A stretch of DNA of 64,000 bases, from NCBI RefSeq assembly GCF_000805675.1, contig NZ_JSEF01000009.1:20236-84235 (forward strand), read 5' to 3'. The stretch is from Corynebacterium minutissimum. Lineage in GTDB: Bacteria; Actinomycetota; Actinomycetes; Mycobacteriales; Mycobacteriaceae. Of this stretch, positions 1 to 8,848 are shown piece after piece (the stretch's first letter is position 1; every line of letters begins with the position of its first letter). A model generated the notes under the pieces. That model made no database searches. It was given only the letters and a program-made list of their open reading frames with translations, and was not told where the DNA came from. The position numbers and the translations under genes were made by a program.

Positions 1-181
1 GCTCTGCCTGACGGCGTTGCGATTCCTGCAGGGCGCGGTGCTCTTCGGAGGGCTGGGAGGACTGCGTGGAGTAGGCGCGGGCCAGCCAGCCCAGAACAGC
101 ACCAATGATGAGGCCGAGGAAAAGGAGCAGCACGGGAAGAGTGGACGTCATGACTGTCATCATGGCATGCGCCGCGGACAT
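1..181 (-). CDS. rmuC: Probable RmuC DNA recombination protein, N-terminal part (cut by window edge)
   Basis: Only about the first 60 residues lie in the window. From the ATG at 181 the protein begins with a short polar stretch, then one strongly hydrophobic helix (about residues 15-35, with a GLIIGAVLGWL core), then a Gln/Glu/Arg-rich segment that looks like the start of a coiled coil. One N-terminal membrane helix followed by a long coiled coil is the usual start of RmuC, which limits DNA inversions and carries a nuclease-like fold. It follows the exporter gene by 6 nt, so the two are probably co-transcribed. Several in-frame ATGs (181, 163, 160, 151) leave the start open. The name rests on architecture and my memory of RmuC near ychF in relatives; any single-pass coiled-coil protein would look alike here. 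Confidence 0.5.
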   Translation of the reverse strand, partial: MSAAHAMMTVMTSTLPVLLLFLGLIIGAVLGWLARAYSTQSSQPSEEHRALQESQRRQAE

Positions 182-187
182 GGACCG

Positions 188-1669
188 CTAGTCTTTATCC
201 TTCGACTGCAACATGTGTTCGAGAGCCCCAATGGCGCGCTTGATTCCAGCGCGGGCGCCGCTTTCTCTCTCGCTTAGGTCCGCGTCGACATCGACTTTGC
301 GGTCCAGCGGGCTGGTGCCGTCGGTCGCCACATCATCCGCAGCTCCCTCGGGTGCAATGTGGTCAGGGATGGACAGCCACTTTTCCCGTTTGCGGTCACC
401 TTGTTCTTGGGTATAGCGCCCGATAAGGAATCCCGCCACGGTGGAGAACTGCAGGTCTTCTGCAGTGCGCTCGCCGGATTGCAGCATCATCATGTCCTGG
501 AAGTAGCGGTAGACCACAGCGATGGTAGCCGCGGCCGGAACGGCGAGGAAGCCGCCGACGAGGCCGAAGAGGGCAGAGCCCACCGTGACCGATATAAGCA
601 CGATAACTGGGTGCAGGTTCATGGCCTTCGACTGCAACCAAGGAGAAAGCACATTGCCTTCGAGCTGCTGAACCAACAGGACAAGGCCGAGCACGAGAAG
701 CGCCTTGGTGAATCCCAAAGACACCAGCGCGATGGTCACGGAGAGCGCACCGGCCACAATCGCGCCGACAAACGGGATAAACCCTGCAATAAACGTGATG
801 ATCGCTAGGGCCATGGCCAAAGGAACACCGATGAGCGCGAGGCCTAGACCGATAAAGACAGCATCAACGGCGGAAACCACCGCCTGCGCGCGCACGAAAC
901 CGCCAAGCGTTGTCCACACACGGGTGAGCAATTCAGTGAGGTGCCAGCCAGTACGGCGGCCGGTAGCATCACGCAACCAGGGCAGGAAGTTGTGGCCGTC
1001 CTTGAGGAAGAAGAAGGTAAGCACCACGATGATGAACAACGTCACCACGATGGACGTTGCCGTACCGATACCGGTGAACACGGAACCCGCGATGGAACCG
1101 GCTTGGCGCTGCAGCCACAAGGCGACTTCGTCGATATAGACACCGATTTCATCCGGGTCAAGGTTGAGCGGCGGACCCTGGGCCCACAGCTGCAGGCGTT
1201 GAATGCCTTCGACCGTCTGCAGGTACAGCGTCTGGGATTGCCGTGCGAAGTCAGGCGCGATGAATACAAAAAGTGAACCAACCGCGGTAAAGGACACCAA
1301 AATCGTGATCGCTGCCGCCAGCGCTGAGGGCAAACCTTTTCGGCGTAGAGCACTCGCTACAGGAGCCAGCACGGTACAAATGATCAGCGCGATGAGCACG
1401 GGCAAGATGCCGCGCCAAAAATTACCCAGCATCCGGAAGGAGGCATAAAGGAAAAGCCCGATGATGAACAGTCGCAGCGCCCACAGTGAGGCAGACTTGA
1501 TAACCTCACCGACCACCACGGAGCGGTCCACTTGGTTGCCTGGGGGATGTGGGGAGACGTCGTCCAGCGTGGCGGCGTCGACAGAGTCGTCGAAGCGCCC
1601 GCCGAGCGCTGCCTCCGCAGCGGCGAGCTCGGGGGAGGAGTGCTGAGGGGTTGACTGATCGGAACTCAC
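188..1669 (-). CDS. AI-2E family transporter (PerM/TqsA-like permease)
   Basis: This 493-residue integral membrane protein belongs to the AI-2E exporter superfamily (PF01594), whose members export small molecules or act as ion-coupled transporters; the substrate here cannot be told. About 70 polar residues precede the first paired helices (around 75-125). A long non-membrane middle section (about 150-215) and a cluster of helices at 215-390 with Gly/Pro-rich loops such as GFIPFVGAIVAG and LVGGFLAVP are the family pattern. A charged tail of roughly 90 residues, rich in Asp/Glu/Arg, extends beyond the core and is longer than in most members. It is transcribed away from ychF, with about 47 nt between the two starts, so both promoters sit in a very short divergent region. 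Confidence 0.85.
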   Translation of the reverse strand: MSSDQSTPQHSSPELAAAEAALGGRFDDSVDAATLDDVSPHPPGNQVDRSVVVGEVIKSASLWALRLFIIGLFLYASFRMLGNFWRGILPVLIALIICTVLAPVASALRRKGLPSALAAAITILVSFTAVGSLFVFIAPDFARQSQTLYLQTVEGIQRLQLWAQGPPLNLDPDEIGVYIDEVALWLQRQAGSIAGSVFTGIGTATSIVVTLFIIVVLTFFFLKDGHNFLPWLRDATGRRTGWHLTELLTRVWTTLGGFVRAQAVVSAVDAVFIGLGLALIGVPLAMALAIITFIAGFIPFVGAIVAGALSVTIALVSLGFTKALLVLGLVLLVQQLEGNVLSPWLQSKAMNLHPVIVLISVTVGSALFGLVGGFLAVPAAATIAVVYRYFQDMMMLQSGERTAEDLQFSTVAGFLIGRYTQEQGDRKREKWLSIPDHIAPEGAADDVATDGTSPLDRKVDVDADLSERESGARAGIKRAIGALEHMLQSKDKD

Positions 1670-1716
1670 CCCACCATCTTGCCTTAAAAGATCCGGGGTG
1701 CGTTAGGATTGGCCCC

Positions 1717-2802
1717 GTGAGTCTTACACTAGGAATCGTCGGCCTGCCCAACGTGGGCAAGTCCACGTTGTTTAATGCCCTGACCCGTTCTGACATTCTG
1801 GCTGCGAACTACCCATTCGCCACCATCGAGCCGAATGTCGGCCTCGTTGAGCTTCCTGATTCCCGCCTGAACCGCCTGGCGGAGATCTTTAGCTCCGAGC
1901 GTATCCTTCCGGCCACCGTATCCTTCGTGGATATCGCCGGCATCGTCGAAGGCGCGTCCAAGGGTGAAGGTATGGGTAATGCCTTCCTGGCCAACATCCG
2001 TGAGGCAGACGCCATCTGCCAGGTGGTGCGTGCCTTCGCTGATGAAAACGTCATCCACGTCGATGGTGAAGTTAACCCGGCGCATGACATTTCTGTCATC
2101 AACACCGAACTCATCCTGGCGGACCTCCAGACCATTGAGAAAGCCTTGCCGCGTCTGGAGAAGGAAGCCAAGAAGAATAAGGAACTGACGGAGACTGTCG
2201 AGGAAACTAAGAAGGCGCAGGCCATCCTGGAGGATGACCGTACCCTTTTCGCGGCCTCGAAGAGCAATGAGATTGACCTAGCTCTGCTGCGCGAGCTGCA
2301 CCTCATGACCGCGAAGCCTTTCCTGTACGTCTTCAATTCTGACGAAGCAGTGCTGACTGATGAGGCTAAGAAGGAAGAACTGCGCCAGTTAGTCGCGCCG
2401 GCGGAGTGCGTCTTCCTTGATGCCCAGACGGAGACCGAGCTTCTTGAGCTCGACGAGGCCGAGGCAATGGAATTGCTGGAATCGGTAGGCCAAGAGGAGC
2501 CCGGCTTGGCGACGTTGGCCAAGGCCGGTTTCGCCACCCTCGGCCTACAGACCTACCTGACCGCTGGCCCGAAGGAAGCCCGCGCATGGACCATCAAGCA
2601 GGGTTCTGCCGCACCTCAGGCAGCCGGTGTTATCCACACCGACTTTGAGAAGAAGTTCATTAAAGCTGAAATCGTCTCCTTCGACGACCTCGATGCCGCC
2701 GGTTCCATGGCCGAAGCCCGCAATGCCGGCAAGGTCCGCCAAGAGGGCAAGGAATACATCATGCAGGATGGCGACGTCTGCGACTTCAAGATTGGTGGTT
2801 AG
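1717..2802 (+). CDS. ychF: Redox-regulated ATPase YchF (OBG-family P-loop protein)
   Basis: This 361-residue protein is a member of the Obg-related YchF/OLA1 family, which binds ATP rather than GTP and associates with ribosomes. The P-loop GLPNVGKST is at residues 9-17, the G3 motif DIAG near 73, and the NKXD-equivalent appears as FNSDE near 210, as usual in YchF. The C-terminal TGS domain (about 280-360) contains the TYLTAGPKEARAW stretch and the family's terminal run EYIMQDGDVCDFKIG. I chose the GTG at 1717 because it places the P-loop at the normal distance from the N-terminus and gives the usual length of about 363; the open frame upstream overlaps the divergent exporter gene and is not coding. 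It ends directly against the convergent RpiR gene. Confidence 0.96.
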   Translation: MSLTLGIVGLPNVGKSTLFNALTRSDILAANYPFATIEPNVGLVELPDSRLNRLAEIFSSERILPATVSFVDIAGIVEGASKGEGMGNAFLANIREADAICQVVRAFADENVIHVDGEVNPAHDISVINTELILADLQTIEKALPRLEKEAKKNKELTETVEETKKAQAILEDDRTLFAASKSNEIDLALLRELHLMTAKPFLYVFNSDEAVLTDEAKKEELRQLVAPAECVFLDAQTETELLELDEAEAMELLESVGQEEPGLATLAKAGFATLGLQTYLTAGPKEARAWTIKQGSAAPQAAGVIHTDFEKKFIKAEIVSFDDLDAAGSMAEARNAGKVRQEGKEYIMQDGDVCDFKIGG

Positions 2803-3645
2803 CTAACCTTCCATCGCGGATTGCAGTACCGAGAGAACGGTGCGCCGAGCTTCGACATTCTCGAGGTGTGAATCCACGAGCGTGACGAGCGCCTCGAGGA
2901 TAAGAAGAAAGGCGACACGTGAGGCATCCGCGAGTTCGGCACGAAAGGTGCCATCGGGGGAGGGAATAACCAGCGTGTAGGCGGAAAGCTCCGCCAGCGG
3001 CGAAGCGGTAAACGAGGTTAGCGCGATGATGGTCGCTCCCGTCTTTTCAGCCGCGGTGGCGGCGTTGAGCGTGAGCGTGGTAGCCCCAGAGCCGGAGATA
3101 ACAAGACACACGCACTCGGAATCGAGTTGCGTTGCCGCAATGTGCTGGCCCATGGCCTCGCCCACAAACTCGGCCGGGCGCCCAATGCTGCTCAGCCGCA
3201 GTGCCGTGGTCTGCGCGAGAGGCGCCGATAGTCCGTTACCCACGACGAGGACGCGCTTGGCGCTCGATAATGCTGCCACTGTGGACGCCAGCTCTTGCTC
3301 ATCGAGGAGTGCAGTCAGCCCCCGAAGATAGTTGCTGAAGGAGGCAATTTCGGCGGACATGCGGCCGACGTGGGTGGAGTCGGCGTCGGGAAGCGGCTGT
3401 GGCCGCTGAGCGATCTCCTGGGTGAGAGCCACACGCAGGTGCTGATAGCCGTCGTAGCCCAGTGCTTTCGCTGTGCGGATGACTGAAGTGCGGGAGGTAC
3501 CGACCTTAGCCGCGAGCTGATCCGCCGTGGCGTGGAGGACAAAGTCCATGTCCTCCAAAATGGCTTGGGCCACGCGCTGCTCGATGGGCTGCAAGCTAGG
3601 CATGCGCGTAGTGATGTGTGCGGAAGGCGGGGCAGTATCAGTCAT
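2803..3645 (-). CDS. MurR/RpiR family transcriptional regulator
   Basis: A 280-residue regulator with an N-terminal RpiR-type helix-turn-helix (about 15-85, including ATADQLAAKVGTSRTSVIR) and a C-terminal SIS sugar-isomerase-like domain (about 115-260, with VLVVGNGLSAPLAQ and the Ser-rich LVISGSGATT loop). SIS domains of this family bind phosphorylated sugars or related phosphate esters as effectors. It is the last gene of the leftward phn-type operon, 18 nt after the second permease gene, so it probably regulates that transporter. This pairing suggests that the imported compound or its product is a phosphorylated metabolite rather than plain phosphate. A dyad upstream of the operon's first gene (7793-7822) is a candidate binding site. 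Its stop abuts that of ychF. Confidence 0.88.
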   Translation of the reverse strand: MTDTAPPSAHITTRMPSLQPIEQRVAQAILEDMDFVLHATADQLAAKVGTSRTSVIRTAKALGYDGYQHLRVALTQEIAQRPQPLPDADSTHVGRMSAEIASFSNYLRGLTALLDEQELASTVAALSSAKRVLVVGNGLSAPLAQTTALRLSSIGRPAEFVGEAMGQHIAATQLDSECVCLVISGSGATTLTLNAATAAEKTGATIIALTSFTASPLAELSAYTLVIPSPDGTFRAELADASRVAFLLILEALVTLVDSHLENVEARRTVLSVLQSAMEG

Positions 3646-3663
3646 AGGGTCTGGGGATTTGGT

Positions 3664-4482
3664 TTAGGTGTATTTGGCTGCCATGATCCGGCGGCGAATG
3701 GCCCCGGAGATGGCGTCGATGGACATGGTGATGACAATGACGACTATAAGCAGCACGCCCACGACGTCCCACTGTCGGTACTGCGTATAGCCGGTCAACA
3801 TGTCGCCGATACCACCCACTCCAATGAGGCCGAGAACGGCGGACGTACGTACGTTGATCTCAAAGCGATAGAGCGCCAGGGATGCTAATTCAGGTTGAAC
3901 GATAGGCCACGTTCCCCAACGCACCATTTCTGCGAGGGTGCCGCCAGAGGCTTTGACGGCCTCAGCCGGGCCGGTCGGCGCGGTTTCGATGGCCTCATAG
4001 GTCCACTTGGCATGTGTACCGATACCACCGATCGCCAAGGCGAGCGCACCTGTAAAAGGAGTGAGTCCAGTGACTGTCAGAATAATGATGGCGATGATGA
4101 TCTCCGGGACCGCGCGGATGATGGCGAAGAGCGCGCGCAGCGGCAGGCATACCCAGCCAGGGGAGACAGTGTTCGCGGCGAGGACGCCGAGGATTGTAGA
4201 AAGCACTACACCAAGAAGCGCGCCGATCCACGCCATGGCCACGGAGCGCCACGTCTGGAGGAGCGCTTCACCAAGCTTGGACCAGTCCGGGTTCGAGAAC
4301 ATGAGCACGAGGTAGTGCCAGATGTTGGCGGGGAGCTCTTTGAGCGCGGACAAGTTGACATCGATGTAGCCGAAAGACAGCGCAAGGATGACCAAAATTC
4401 CGGCCCACGCAGCCCTAACACCCCAGCTGTGGGAACGTGAAGGTAGCGCGGATGGTGCAGTTGCTGGAAGTGCAGTGCTCAT
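3664..4482 (-). CDS. phnE: Phosphonate-type ABC transporter permease, second PhnE subunit
   Basis: This 272-residue inner-membrane permease has about six transmembrane segments and the binding-protein-dependent transport signature in the loop with EAVKASGGTLAEMVRWGTWP (about residues 175-195). The C-terminal half carries the GLIGVGGIGDMLTGYT segment typical of PhnE. It overlaps the preceding permease gene by 4 nt (ATGA) and differs from it in sequence, so the membrane part is probably a heterodimer, as in many PhnCDE1E2 systems. With PhnC and PhnD it would form an importer for phosphonates, phosphite or phosphate esters. No C-P lyase genes are nearby, so catabolism of imported phosphonate is not shown by this window. 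Confidence 0.9.
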   Translation of the reverse strand: MSTALPATAPSALPSRSHSWGVRAAWAGILVILALSFGYIDVNLSALKELPANIWHYLVLMFSNPDWSKLGEALLQTWRSVAMAWIGALLGVVLSTILGVLAANTVSPGWVCLPLRALFAIIRAVPEIIIAIIILTVTGLTPFTGALALAIGGIGTHAKWTYEAIETAPTGPAEAVKASGGTLAEMVRWGTWPIVQPELASLALYRFEINVRTSAVLGLIGVGGIGDMLTGYTQYRQWDVVGVLLIVVIVITMSIDAISGAIRRRIMAAKYT

Positions 4483-5273
4483 CGCAACCTCTTTCGCAGG
4501 TTGACGGATACGACCTCGAGGGCGATGACGACGACGAGCAGCTCCAGCACGATGGCGGAAAGCGCATCATAGCGGTAGAAGCCGCGGACCTCATCGATGA
4601 GCAAGCCAATGCCACCCGCGCCCACGAGACCCAATACCGCGGAGATACGGACGTTGAGTTCGAGAGAGTAAATGACCTGGCTAGCAAAGGCAGGCCAGGT
4701 TTGTGGGAGAGCAGTCACGCGATTGATCTGATTCTGCGTACCACCAGCGGCGCGGCCGGCCTCCATGTAGGAGTCATCAGCGGAGTCGATCGCTTCAGAG
4801 ACGAGCTTGACCACGATGCCGACGTCGAAAAGCACCAGCGTAATAATGCCCGGGAGGGCACCCACACCGAGCATTGCGACGAGAATGGTGGCGTACACGA
4901 GATCGGGCACCGCGCGGATAACGTTGACGATACCGCGCACGAGCGTGCGCCACGGCGTCGACGGATTCGTCGGGCGCGCGGCCCACAACGACAGCGGAAG
5001 AGCAATCACCGCGGAGATGGCGGCACCCACCACGGCCATGGCTAGGGTCTCGAGCAGAGGCTCCCACGTGCGCGGAAGGATCGACCAATCCGGGGTGAAC
5101 ATCTGCGCGAGCCTGTCGGCACCGTTGCGCCAGTTGCGTGCGATGTGACCCAGGTTGATGTCAATTCCGCCCCAGGCAGGGATGCACGTGGCGATGGTCA
5201 GCGCGATGAACGCGGCGAGCCCACCGAGAATGCCGGGCCAGTTGCGCTTACGAGGAGGAAGCACGGCTGTCAT
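4479..5273 (-). CDS. phnE: Phosphonate-type ABC transporter permease, first PhnE subunit
   Basis: A 264-residue membrane protein with an N-terminal helix at about 12-33, further helices through the middle and end, and the permease loop signature [21 protein letters not shown] (about 165-185) that docks onto the ATPase. The [22 protein letters not shown] stretch near 215-236 is characteristic of PhnE-type subunits. It overlaps phnC upstream by 4 nt and the second phnE downstream by 4 nt, which implies translational coupling across the transporter genes. The substrate specificity of PhnE cannot be read from sequence; phosphonate, phosphite and glycerophosphodiester uptake are all possible. Confidence 0.9.
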   Translation of the reverse strand: MTAVLPPRKRNWPGILGGLAAFIALTIATCIPAWGGIDINLGHIARNWRNGADRLAQMFTPDWSILPRTWEPLLETLAMAVVGAAISAVIALPLSLWAARPTNPSTPWRTLVRGIVNVIRAVPDLVYATILVAMLGVGALPGIITLVLFDVGIVVKLVSEAIDSADDSYMEAGRAAGGTQNQINRVTALPQTWPAFASQVIYSLELNVRISAVLGLVGAGGIGLLIDEVRGFYRYDALSAIVLELLVVVIALEVVSVNLRKRLR

Positions 5274-6070
5274 ACTGCGCTCCCTTGGCTCCCCAGCTGG
5301 TCTTCCTCGCGGATCCGGCGGCCATAAATGGCCTCGAAATCCTCCACGGTGGACCCCTGGGCGGGGCCATCGAAGACGATTTTTCCATGCCGGATACCGA
5401 TAATGCGGGTCGCGTAGTCCTGGGCCAGGTCCACAAGGTGCAGGTTCACCAATGTGGTGAGGTCACGCTCGGTATTGATGCGGCGTAGATCCTTCATGAC
5501 GGAGTGCGCGGTAGGCGGGTCGAGGGACGCCACGGGTTCATCGGCCAACATAATGGCCGGCTTCTGAGAGAGGGCGCGGGCAATAGCCACGCGCTGCTTT
5601 TGACCACCAGACAAGGCGCCGGCCTTGTTCCACGCTTTGTCGAGGATGCCTACGGATTCCAACGCCTCGGCGATAATCGCTTTGTCCTCCGACGTAGAGA
5701 TGCCCAGCAACGTGCGCCAGCCAGGGTTGTGGGAGAAGCGGCCAACGAGCACGTTGGCGAACACACTCGCGCGATCTGCCAGGTTGAACTCTTGGAAAAT
5801 CATGCCGATGCGACCACGGAGTTTACGCAGCTGGGAGCCTTTCGCGGCGGAGATCTCGTGGGGACCAACGAAGATTTTTCCCGACGTCGGCTTAACGAGC
5901 CCGTTGATGCTGCGGATGAACGTGGACTTACCAGAACCCGAGAGACCGACGATGGCGACGAATTCACCGGGGGCGATGTCCACGGAGACGTCGTCAAGCG
6001 CCAGTGTTCCGTTGGGGTAGCGCACCGAGACATTCTCGAACCGAATGCCCCACGCCTTCTCCTCCGTCAT
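5270..6070 (-). CDS. phnC: Phosphonate-type ABC transporter ATP-binding protein PhnC
   Basis: This 266-residue cytoplasmic ATPase powers the importer formed with the two PhnE permeases and PhnD. The Walker A motif GLSGSGKST is at about residues 42-50, the Q-loop at MIFQEFNL near 90, the ABC signature [15 protein letters not shown] near 153, and Walker B as [13 protein letters not shown] near 173. The H-loop region reads [10 protein letters not shown], as in PhnC proteins. It starts 45 nt after the PhnD gene, and a GGAA-containing site precedes the ATG. The strong overlap with the next gene fixes it as part of one operon. Confidence 0.93.
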   Translation of the reverse strand: MTEEKAWGIRFENVSVRYPNGTLALDDVSVDIAPGEFVAIVGLSGSGKSTFIRSINGLVKPTSGKIFVGPHEISAAKGSQLRKLRGRIGMIFQEFNLADRASVFANVLVGRFSHNPGWRTLLGISTSEDKAIIAEALESVGILDKAWNKAGALSGGQKQRVAIARALSQKPAIMLADEPVASLDPPTAHSVMKDLRRINTERDLTTLVNLHLVDLAQDYATRIIGIRHGKIVFDGPAQGSTVEDFEAIYGRRIREEDQLGSQGSAV

Positions 6071-6115
6071 GGGGAACCTTTCTGAGTGGGAAATGGGCAG
6101 TGGAGGAGCGCGAAC

Positions 6116-7108
6116 CTACTGTGCGAAGCGCTCGTTGACCTTGCGCGCCATGTCGATGGATTCCTTCTTAGCCGGAACCCAGTCGGTGATATCGAAGATG
6201 GCGGACATCGTGTCTGGGTCGACCTCAGAGAAACCATCCATGAGTTCTGTGATTTCCTTGCGGCGCTCCTCTGGGACATCGTCCGAAATGACGACGCCGC
6301 CGTTGGGGTACATCTCGGTGTATCCGAAGACTACGAGCTTCTCATCCAAGTCAGGAGCCTCGGACGCGTCGATGGTGGAGCGTGCGTCCCAGAAGCTAAA
6401 GCCCACCTCAGCGTCGCCGTTGTAGACAGCCATGATGGAAGCATCGTTGGAGGTTACCGGGACCTTCTTGAGGCTATCGACGTCGATACCCTGGGACTCC
6501 ATCGCCATGACGGGCAGCTGGTAGCCGGCCGGGGAGGTGGCGCCGAGCATAGCGACAGTGGTCTCACCATCGATCTTCTTCAGCGCCTCGAGGCCCTTCG
6601 GCCCCTGGCCCTTGTTCTCGTCTGCGGTGGCGGTGCCGTTGCAGTAGAGGTACTCGGCGCCGCTGGCAGCGTAGGTGGACTTGACTGGCTCATCTTCGCA
6701 GTACTTGTCCGGGTTGTTGGTAACGAACTGGCCGGCGTAGGAATCCGCACCGAAGCGCTCGTCCTGCAACACAGCGTGGGCGTCGTACATATCTTCAGCG
6801 GAGGCCAACTGTGCAGCGGAGGCGATGGCGATGTCAGCCTGGCCGGAGCCGATGGCCTCGACGGCGGCCTGGTAATCCTTGGTCACGACACCCTCAACCT
6901 CCACGCCGAGCTCCTCAGAGAGGTAATCGGTCAGCGGCTTCGCGGTGGTCACTAGGTCATTGACCTTCTCGTTTGGGATGAGCGCGAGGGTGAGCTTCTC
7001 ATCGGAGCCCTTGGCAGAATCGGAACCGTTATCGGAGTCGGAAGAGCAGGCGGTGAGGGAGAGGGACAAGGTAAGGGCGGTGGCGGCAAGAGCGGTGAAA
7101 CGGCGCAT
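6116..7108 (-). CDS. phnD: PhnD-type phosphate/phosphonate-binding lipoprotein
   Basis: A 330-residue extracytoplasmic substrate-binding lipoprotein. The ATG at 7108 gives a clean lipoprotein signal peptide (RR near the start, a hydrophobic Ala/Leu core, lipobox LTAC with the modified Cys at about 20); the longer upstream frame begins inside the preceding gene and is rejected. The mature protein has the PhnD-like pattern: LIPNEKVNDLVTTAKPL, then EELGVEVEGVVTKDYQAAVEAIGSGQADIA, and VGFSFWDARSTID further on. It resembles the phosphate/phosphite/phosphonate binding group PF12974. It lies 26 nt after the HAD hydrolase gene. Ligand preference cannot be assigned by eye. Confidence 0.9.
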   Translation of the reverse strand: MRRFTALAATALTLSLSLTACSSDSDNGSDSAKGSDEKLTLALIPNEKVNDLVTTAKPLTDYLSEELGVEVEGVVTKDYQAAVEAIGSGQADIAIASAAQLASAEDMYDAHAVLQDERFGADSYAGQFVTNNPDKYCEDEPVKSTYAASGAEYLYCNGTATADENKGQGPKGLEALKKIDGETTVAMLGATSPAGYQLPVMAMESQGIDVDSLKKVPVTSNDASIMAVYNGDAEVGFSFWDARSTIDASEAPDLDEKLVVFGYTEMYPNGGVVISDDVPEERRKEITELMDGFSEVDPDTMSAIFDITDWVPAKKESIDMARKVNERFAQ

Positions 7109-7134
7109 AATGAATGTCTTTCTGTTCGTGTGGG

Positions 7135-7791
7135 TTAAAGAGCGGAGGTCAGTTCGGGAAAGATGTCGGTGACGCGGGTGACGCGCCAAGTCGGGTCAGC
7201 CTCGGGGGAGGTTGCGAAGGGGGAGTCAACGAGCACGGTGCGTCCGCCTACGGCGGCCACGGGTGCGAGGTCAAACTCCCAAATATCGCCGAAGGAGATG
7301 AGGTGAGTCGGATCCGTGTCGGCGAGATCGGTGTCCAGGATGCGGGTAAGTCCTTCGGGTTTGCCCACCCTGGTGTAGACGGTGTCGAAGGACCTGTCGA
7401 GGCCCAGTGTGTGAAGGGCCGCGCTGAGACCAATCTCTGGAGAGTTAGTCGCCAGAATGGCGCGGCCGGGGTAGGAAGTAAGGAAGTCGGCAAGCCCCTC
7501 AGGGGCGGTGATACCGGTGTCGGCGAGGTTCTCCCGGGAAGCCAAATATGCCTCCTGGCAGGTCTCTTCCGGCACGTCGAGTTCGGCGGCGAGAGTGCGG
7601 ACGAGGTGGTAACCGTCGCGTGCTGAGCCGACGTTATCGGAGTTCAGCAGCGCTTCGGCGTCTTGAGCAATGGATGGGTGCCCGGCTTTCTCTGCAATGA
7701 GGTGCGCATAGGCCAGAACGGGGCCGTGGCCAAGGCTGACGGTCCCGTCAAAATCGAAGAGAAGGACTGGGCGAGTTATGTCTGTGGACAT
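7135..7791 (-). CDS. HAD-family hydrolase, first gene of the phn-type operon
   Basis: This 218-residue protein is a haloacid dehalogenase-fold hydrolase. Motif I is LFDFDGTVS (about residues 10-18, nucleophile Asp), motif II lies around LATNSPEIG (about 113-121), the lysine of motif III is probably in VGKPEGL (about 140), and motif IV corresponds to ISFGDIWEFD (about 165-175). A helical cap fills residues 20-95, as in phosphoglycolate phosphatase and phosphonatase-like members. As the first gene of the importer operon it is well placed to dephosphorylate, or cleave, what the transporter brings in. I chose the ATG at 7791; the only start further upstream in frame is a TTG inside the dyad. Whether it is a phosphonatase cannot be decided by reading. 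Confidence 0.82.
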   Translation of the reverse strand: MSTDITRPVLLFDFDGTVSLGHGPVLAYAHLIAEKAGHPSIAQDAEALLNSDNVGSARDGYHLVRTLAAELDVPEETCQEAYLASRENLADTGITAPEGLADFLTSYPGRAILATNSPEIGLSAALHTLGLDRSFDTVYTRVGKPEGLTRILDTDLADTDPTHLISFGDIWEFDLAPVAAVGGRTVLVDSPFATSPEADPTWRVTRVTDIFPELTSAL

Positions 7792-7792
7792 A

Positions 7793-7822
7793 AAGTACAA
7801 ACTAACGGCGGTTTATGTACTT
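7793..7822. promoter_or_regulatory. Interrupted dyad upstream of the phn-type operon, candidate operator
   Basis: The arms AAGTACAAAC (7793-7802) and GTTTATGTACTT (7811-7822) are complementary over ten positions with a two-base bulge. The dyad sits immediately upstream of the HAD start codon and about 100 nt before the divergent cation exporter gene. Its place in front of an operon that ends with an RpiR regulator makes an RpiR operator the simplest guess. This is inference from position and symmetry only. Confidence 0.4.
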
Positions 7823-7919
7823 CGCGACCGCACGCGGTAAACATTCAGTGAACAGTGCGTGCACATCTGGCTTTGGTACCCTAAGGGGCTGTAAAAATCT
7901 CTTCTCGAAGGCCGACATT

Positions 7920-8828
7920 ATGTCTCTTCCCACCGAGCAGTTACTGCTCGAACGCTTTATGAAGCTCTCCATCGCTACTGCAGTGGCTACGATCGCGCTC
8001 AAGATTGTCGCTGCTGCGGTGACGGGATCGGTGGGTTTTCTTTCCGACGCCCTCGAATCCGGCGTTAACCTCGTCGCCGCCGTTGTGGGGTTTGTGGCTA
8101 TCAAAATTGCGGCCAAGCCGGCGGACGCGAACCACCAGTTCGGCCACGGCAAGGCCGAATATGTTTCCGCGCTGGTGGAGGGTGCAATGATCTTCGTCGC
8201 TGCGGCGATGATTATCTATACGGCCATTCGCCGACTTCTGGAGCCGCAGCCGCTGGAGCAGCCTGGGCTTGGCCTTCTGCTCTCGCTCGTAGCCTCCTTG
8301 CTGAACTTGGGCGTGGGCCTTCTGCTGGTACGCGCGGGCAAGCAGCATCGTTCGGCCACCTTGCAGGCGGACGGAAAGCACCTGCTTACCGACGTCTGGA
8401 CGTCCGTCGGCGTCCTCCTCGGCATCGCCGCGGTCAGCCTCACGGATTGGTTGTGGCTCGACCCAGTTATCGCGTTTGCCGTGGGCCTCAATATTTTGTG
8501 GACTGGCTACAAGCTGCTCAAAGAATCGTTGAGCTCCCTGTTGTCAGAGTCCCTGCCCAAGGAAGAACACGCGCAGCTCGATGCCCTCCTCAACGAACTG
8601 GAGGAGCACCATGACGTGGAATTTACCTCGCGCCGAACTGTTGCCTCGGGGCGCAACCGCTTGGTGTACCTCACGATGGATGTTCCCGGCCAGTGGACGG
8701 TACTGCACTCGCACACTATTGCCGACCGCATCGAGGACGCGATCGACGAGCTTTTCCCCGGCGCCGAGGTATTCATCCACGTTGAACCTGCCGGCACGGT
8801 TCATCGCCGCATTTTGCGAATGCCGTAA
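7920..8828 (+). CDS. Cation diffusion facilitator (CDF) family heavy-metal exporter
   Basis: A 302-residue inner-membrane antiporter-type protein that exports divalent metal ions such as Zn, Fe, Mn or Cd. It shows six transmembrane helices over residues 10-205, the metal-site motifs SDALESGVNL (TM2, with Asp and Asn in the usual positions) and HQFGHGKAEY (HxxxD/H-like loop near residue 75), a TM5 site HLLTDVWTS, and a cytoplasmic C-terminal domain (about 210-300) ending in FIHVEPAG. The start at 7920 has an AAGG site about 9 nt upstream and gives the standard length; the open frame upstream has no membrane-protein character. The C-terminal domain lacks a His-rich loop, so the metal cannot be named. 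Confidence 0.9.
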   Translation: MSLPTEQLLLERFMKLSIATAVATIALKIVAAAVTGSVGFLSDALESGVNLVAAVVGFVAIKIAAKPADANHQFGHGKAEYVSALVEGAMIFVAAAMIIYTAIRRLLEPQPLEQPGLGLLLSLVASLLNLGVGLLLVRAGKQHRSATLQADGKHLLTDVWTSVGVLLGIAAVSLTDWLWLDPVIAFAVGLNILWTGYKLLKESLSSLLSESLPKEEHAQLDALLNELEEHHDVEFTSRRTVASGRNRLVYLTMDVPGQWTVLHSHTIADRIEDAIDELFPGAEVFIHVEPAGTVHRRILRMP

Positions 8829-8829
8829 C

Positions 8830-8848
8830 GCTTGCAGCTAACGCAAGC
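8830..8848. terminator. Bidirectional terminator-like hairpin
   Basis: GCTTGC (8830-8835) and GCAAGC (8843-8848) form a perfect 6-bp stem with a 7-nt loop. It lies just after the CDF stop codon and overlaps the stop codon of the convergent AlkZ-like gene. There is no clear T-run, so efficiency is uncertain. Confidence 0.45.

Noticed and set aside
4437..5045. 202-residue rightward frame opposite the phnE genes
   Set aside because: Antisense to two overlapping permease genes; acidic/His-rich low-complexity translation.
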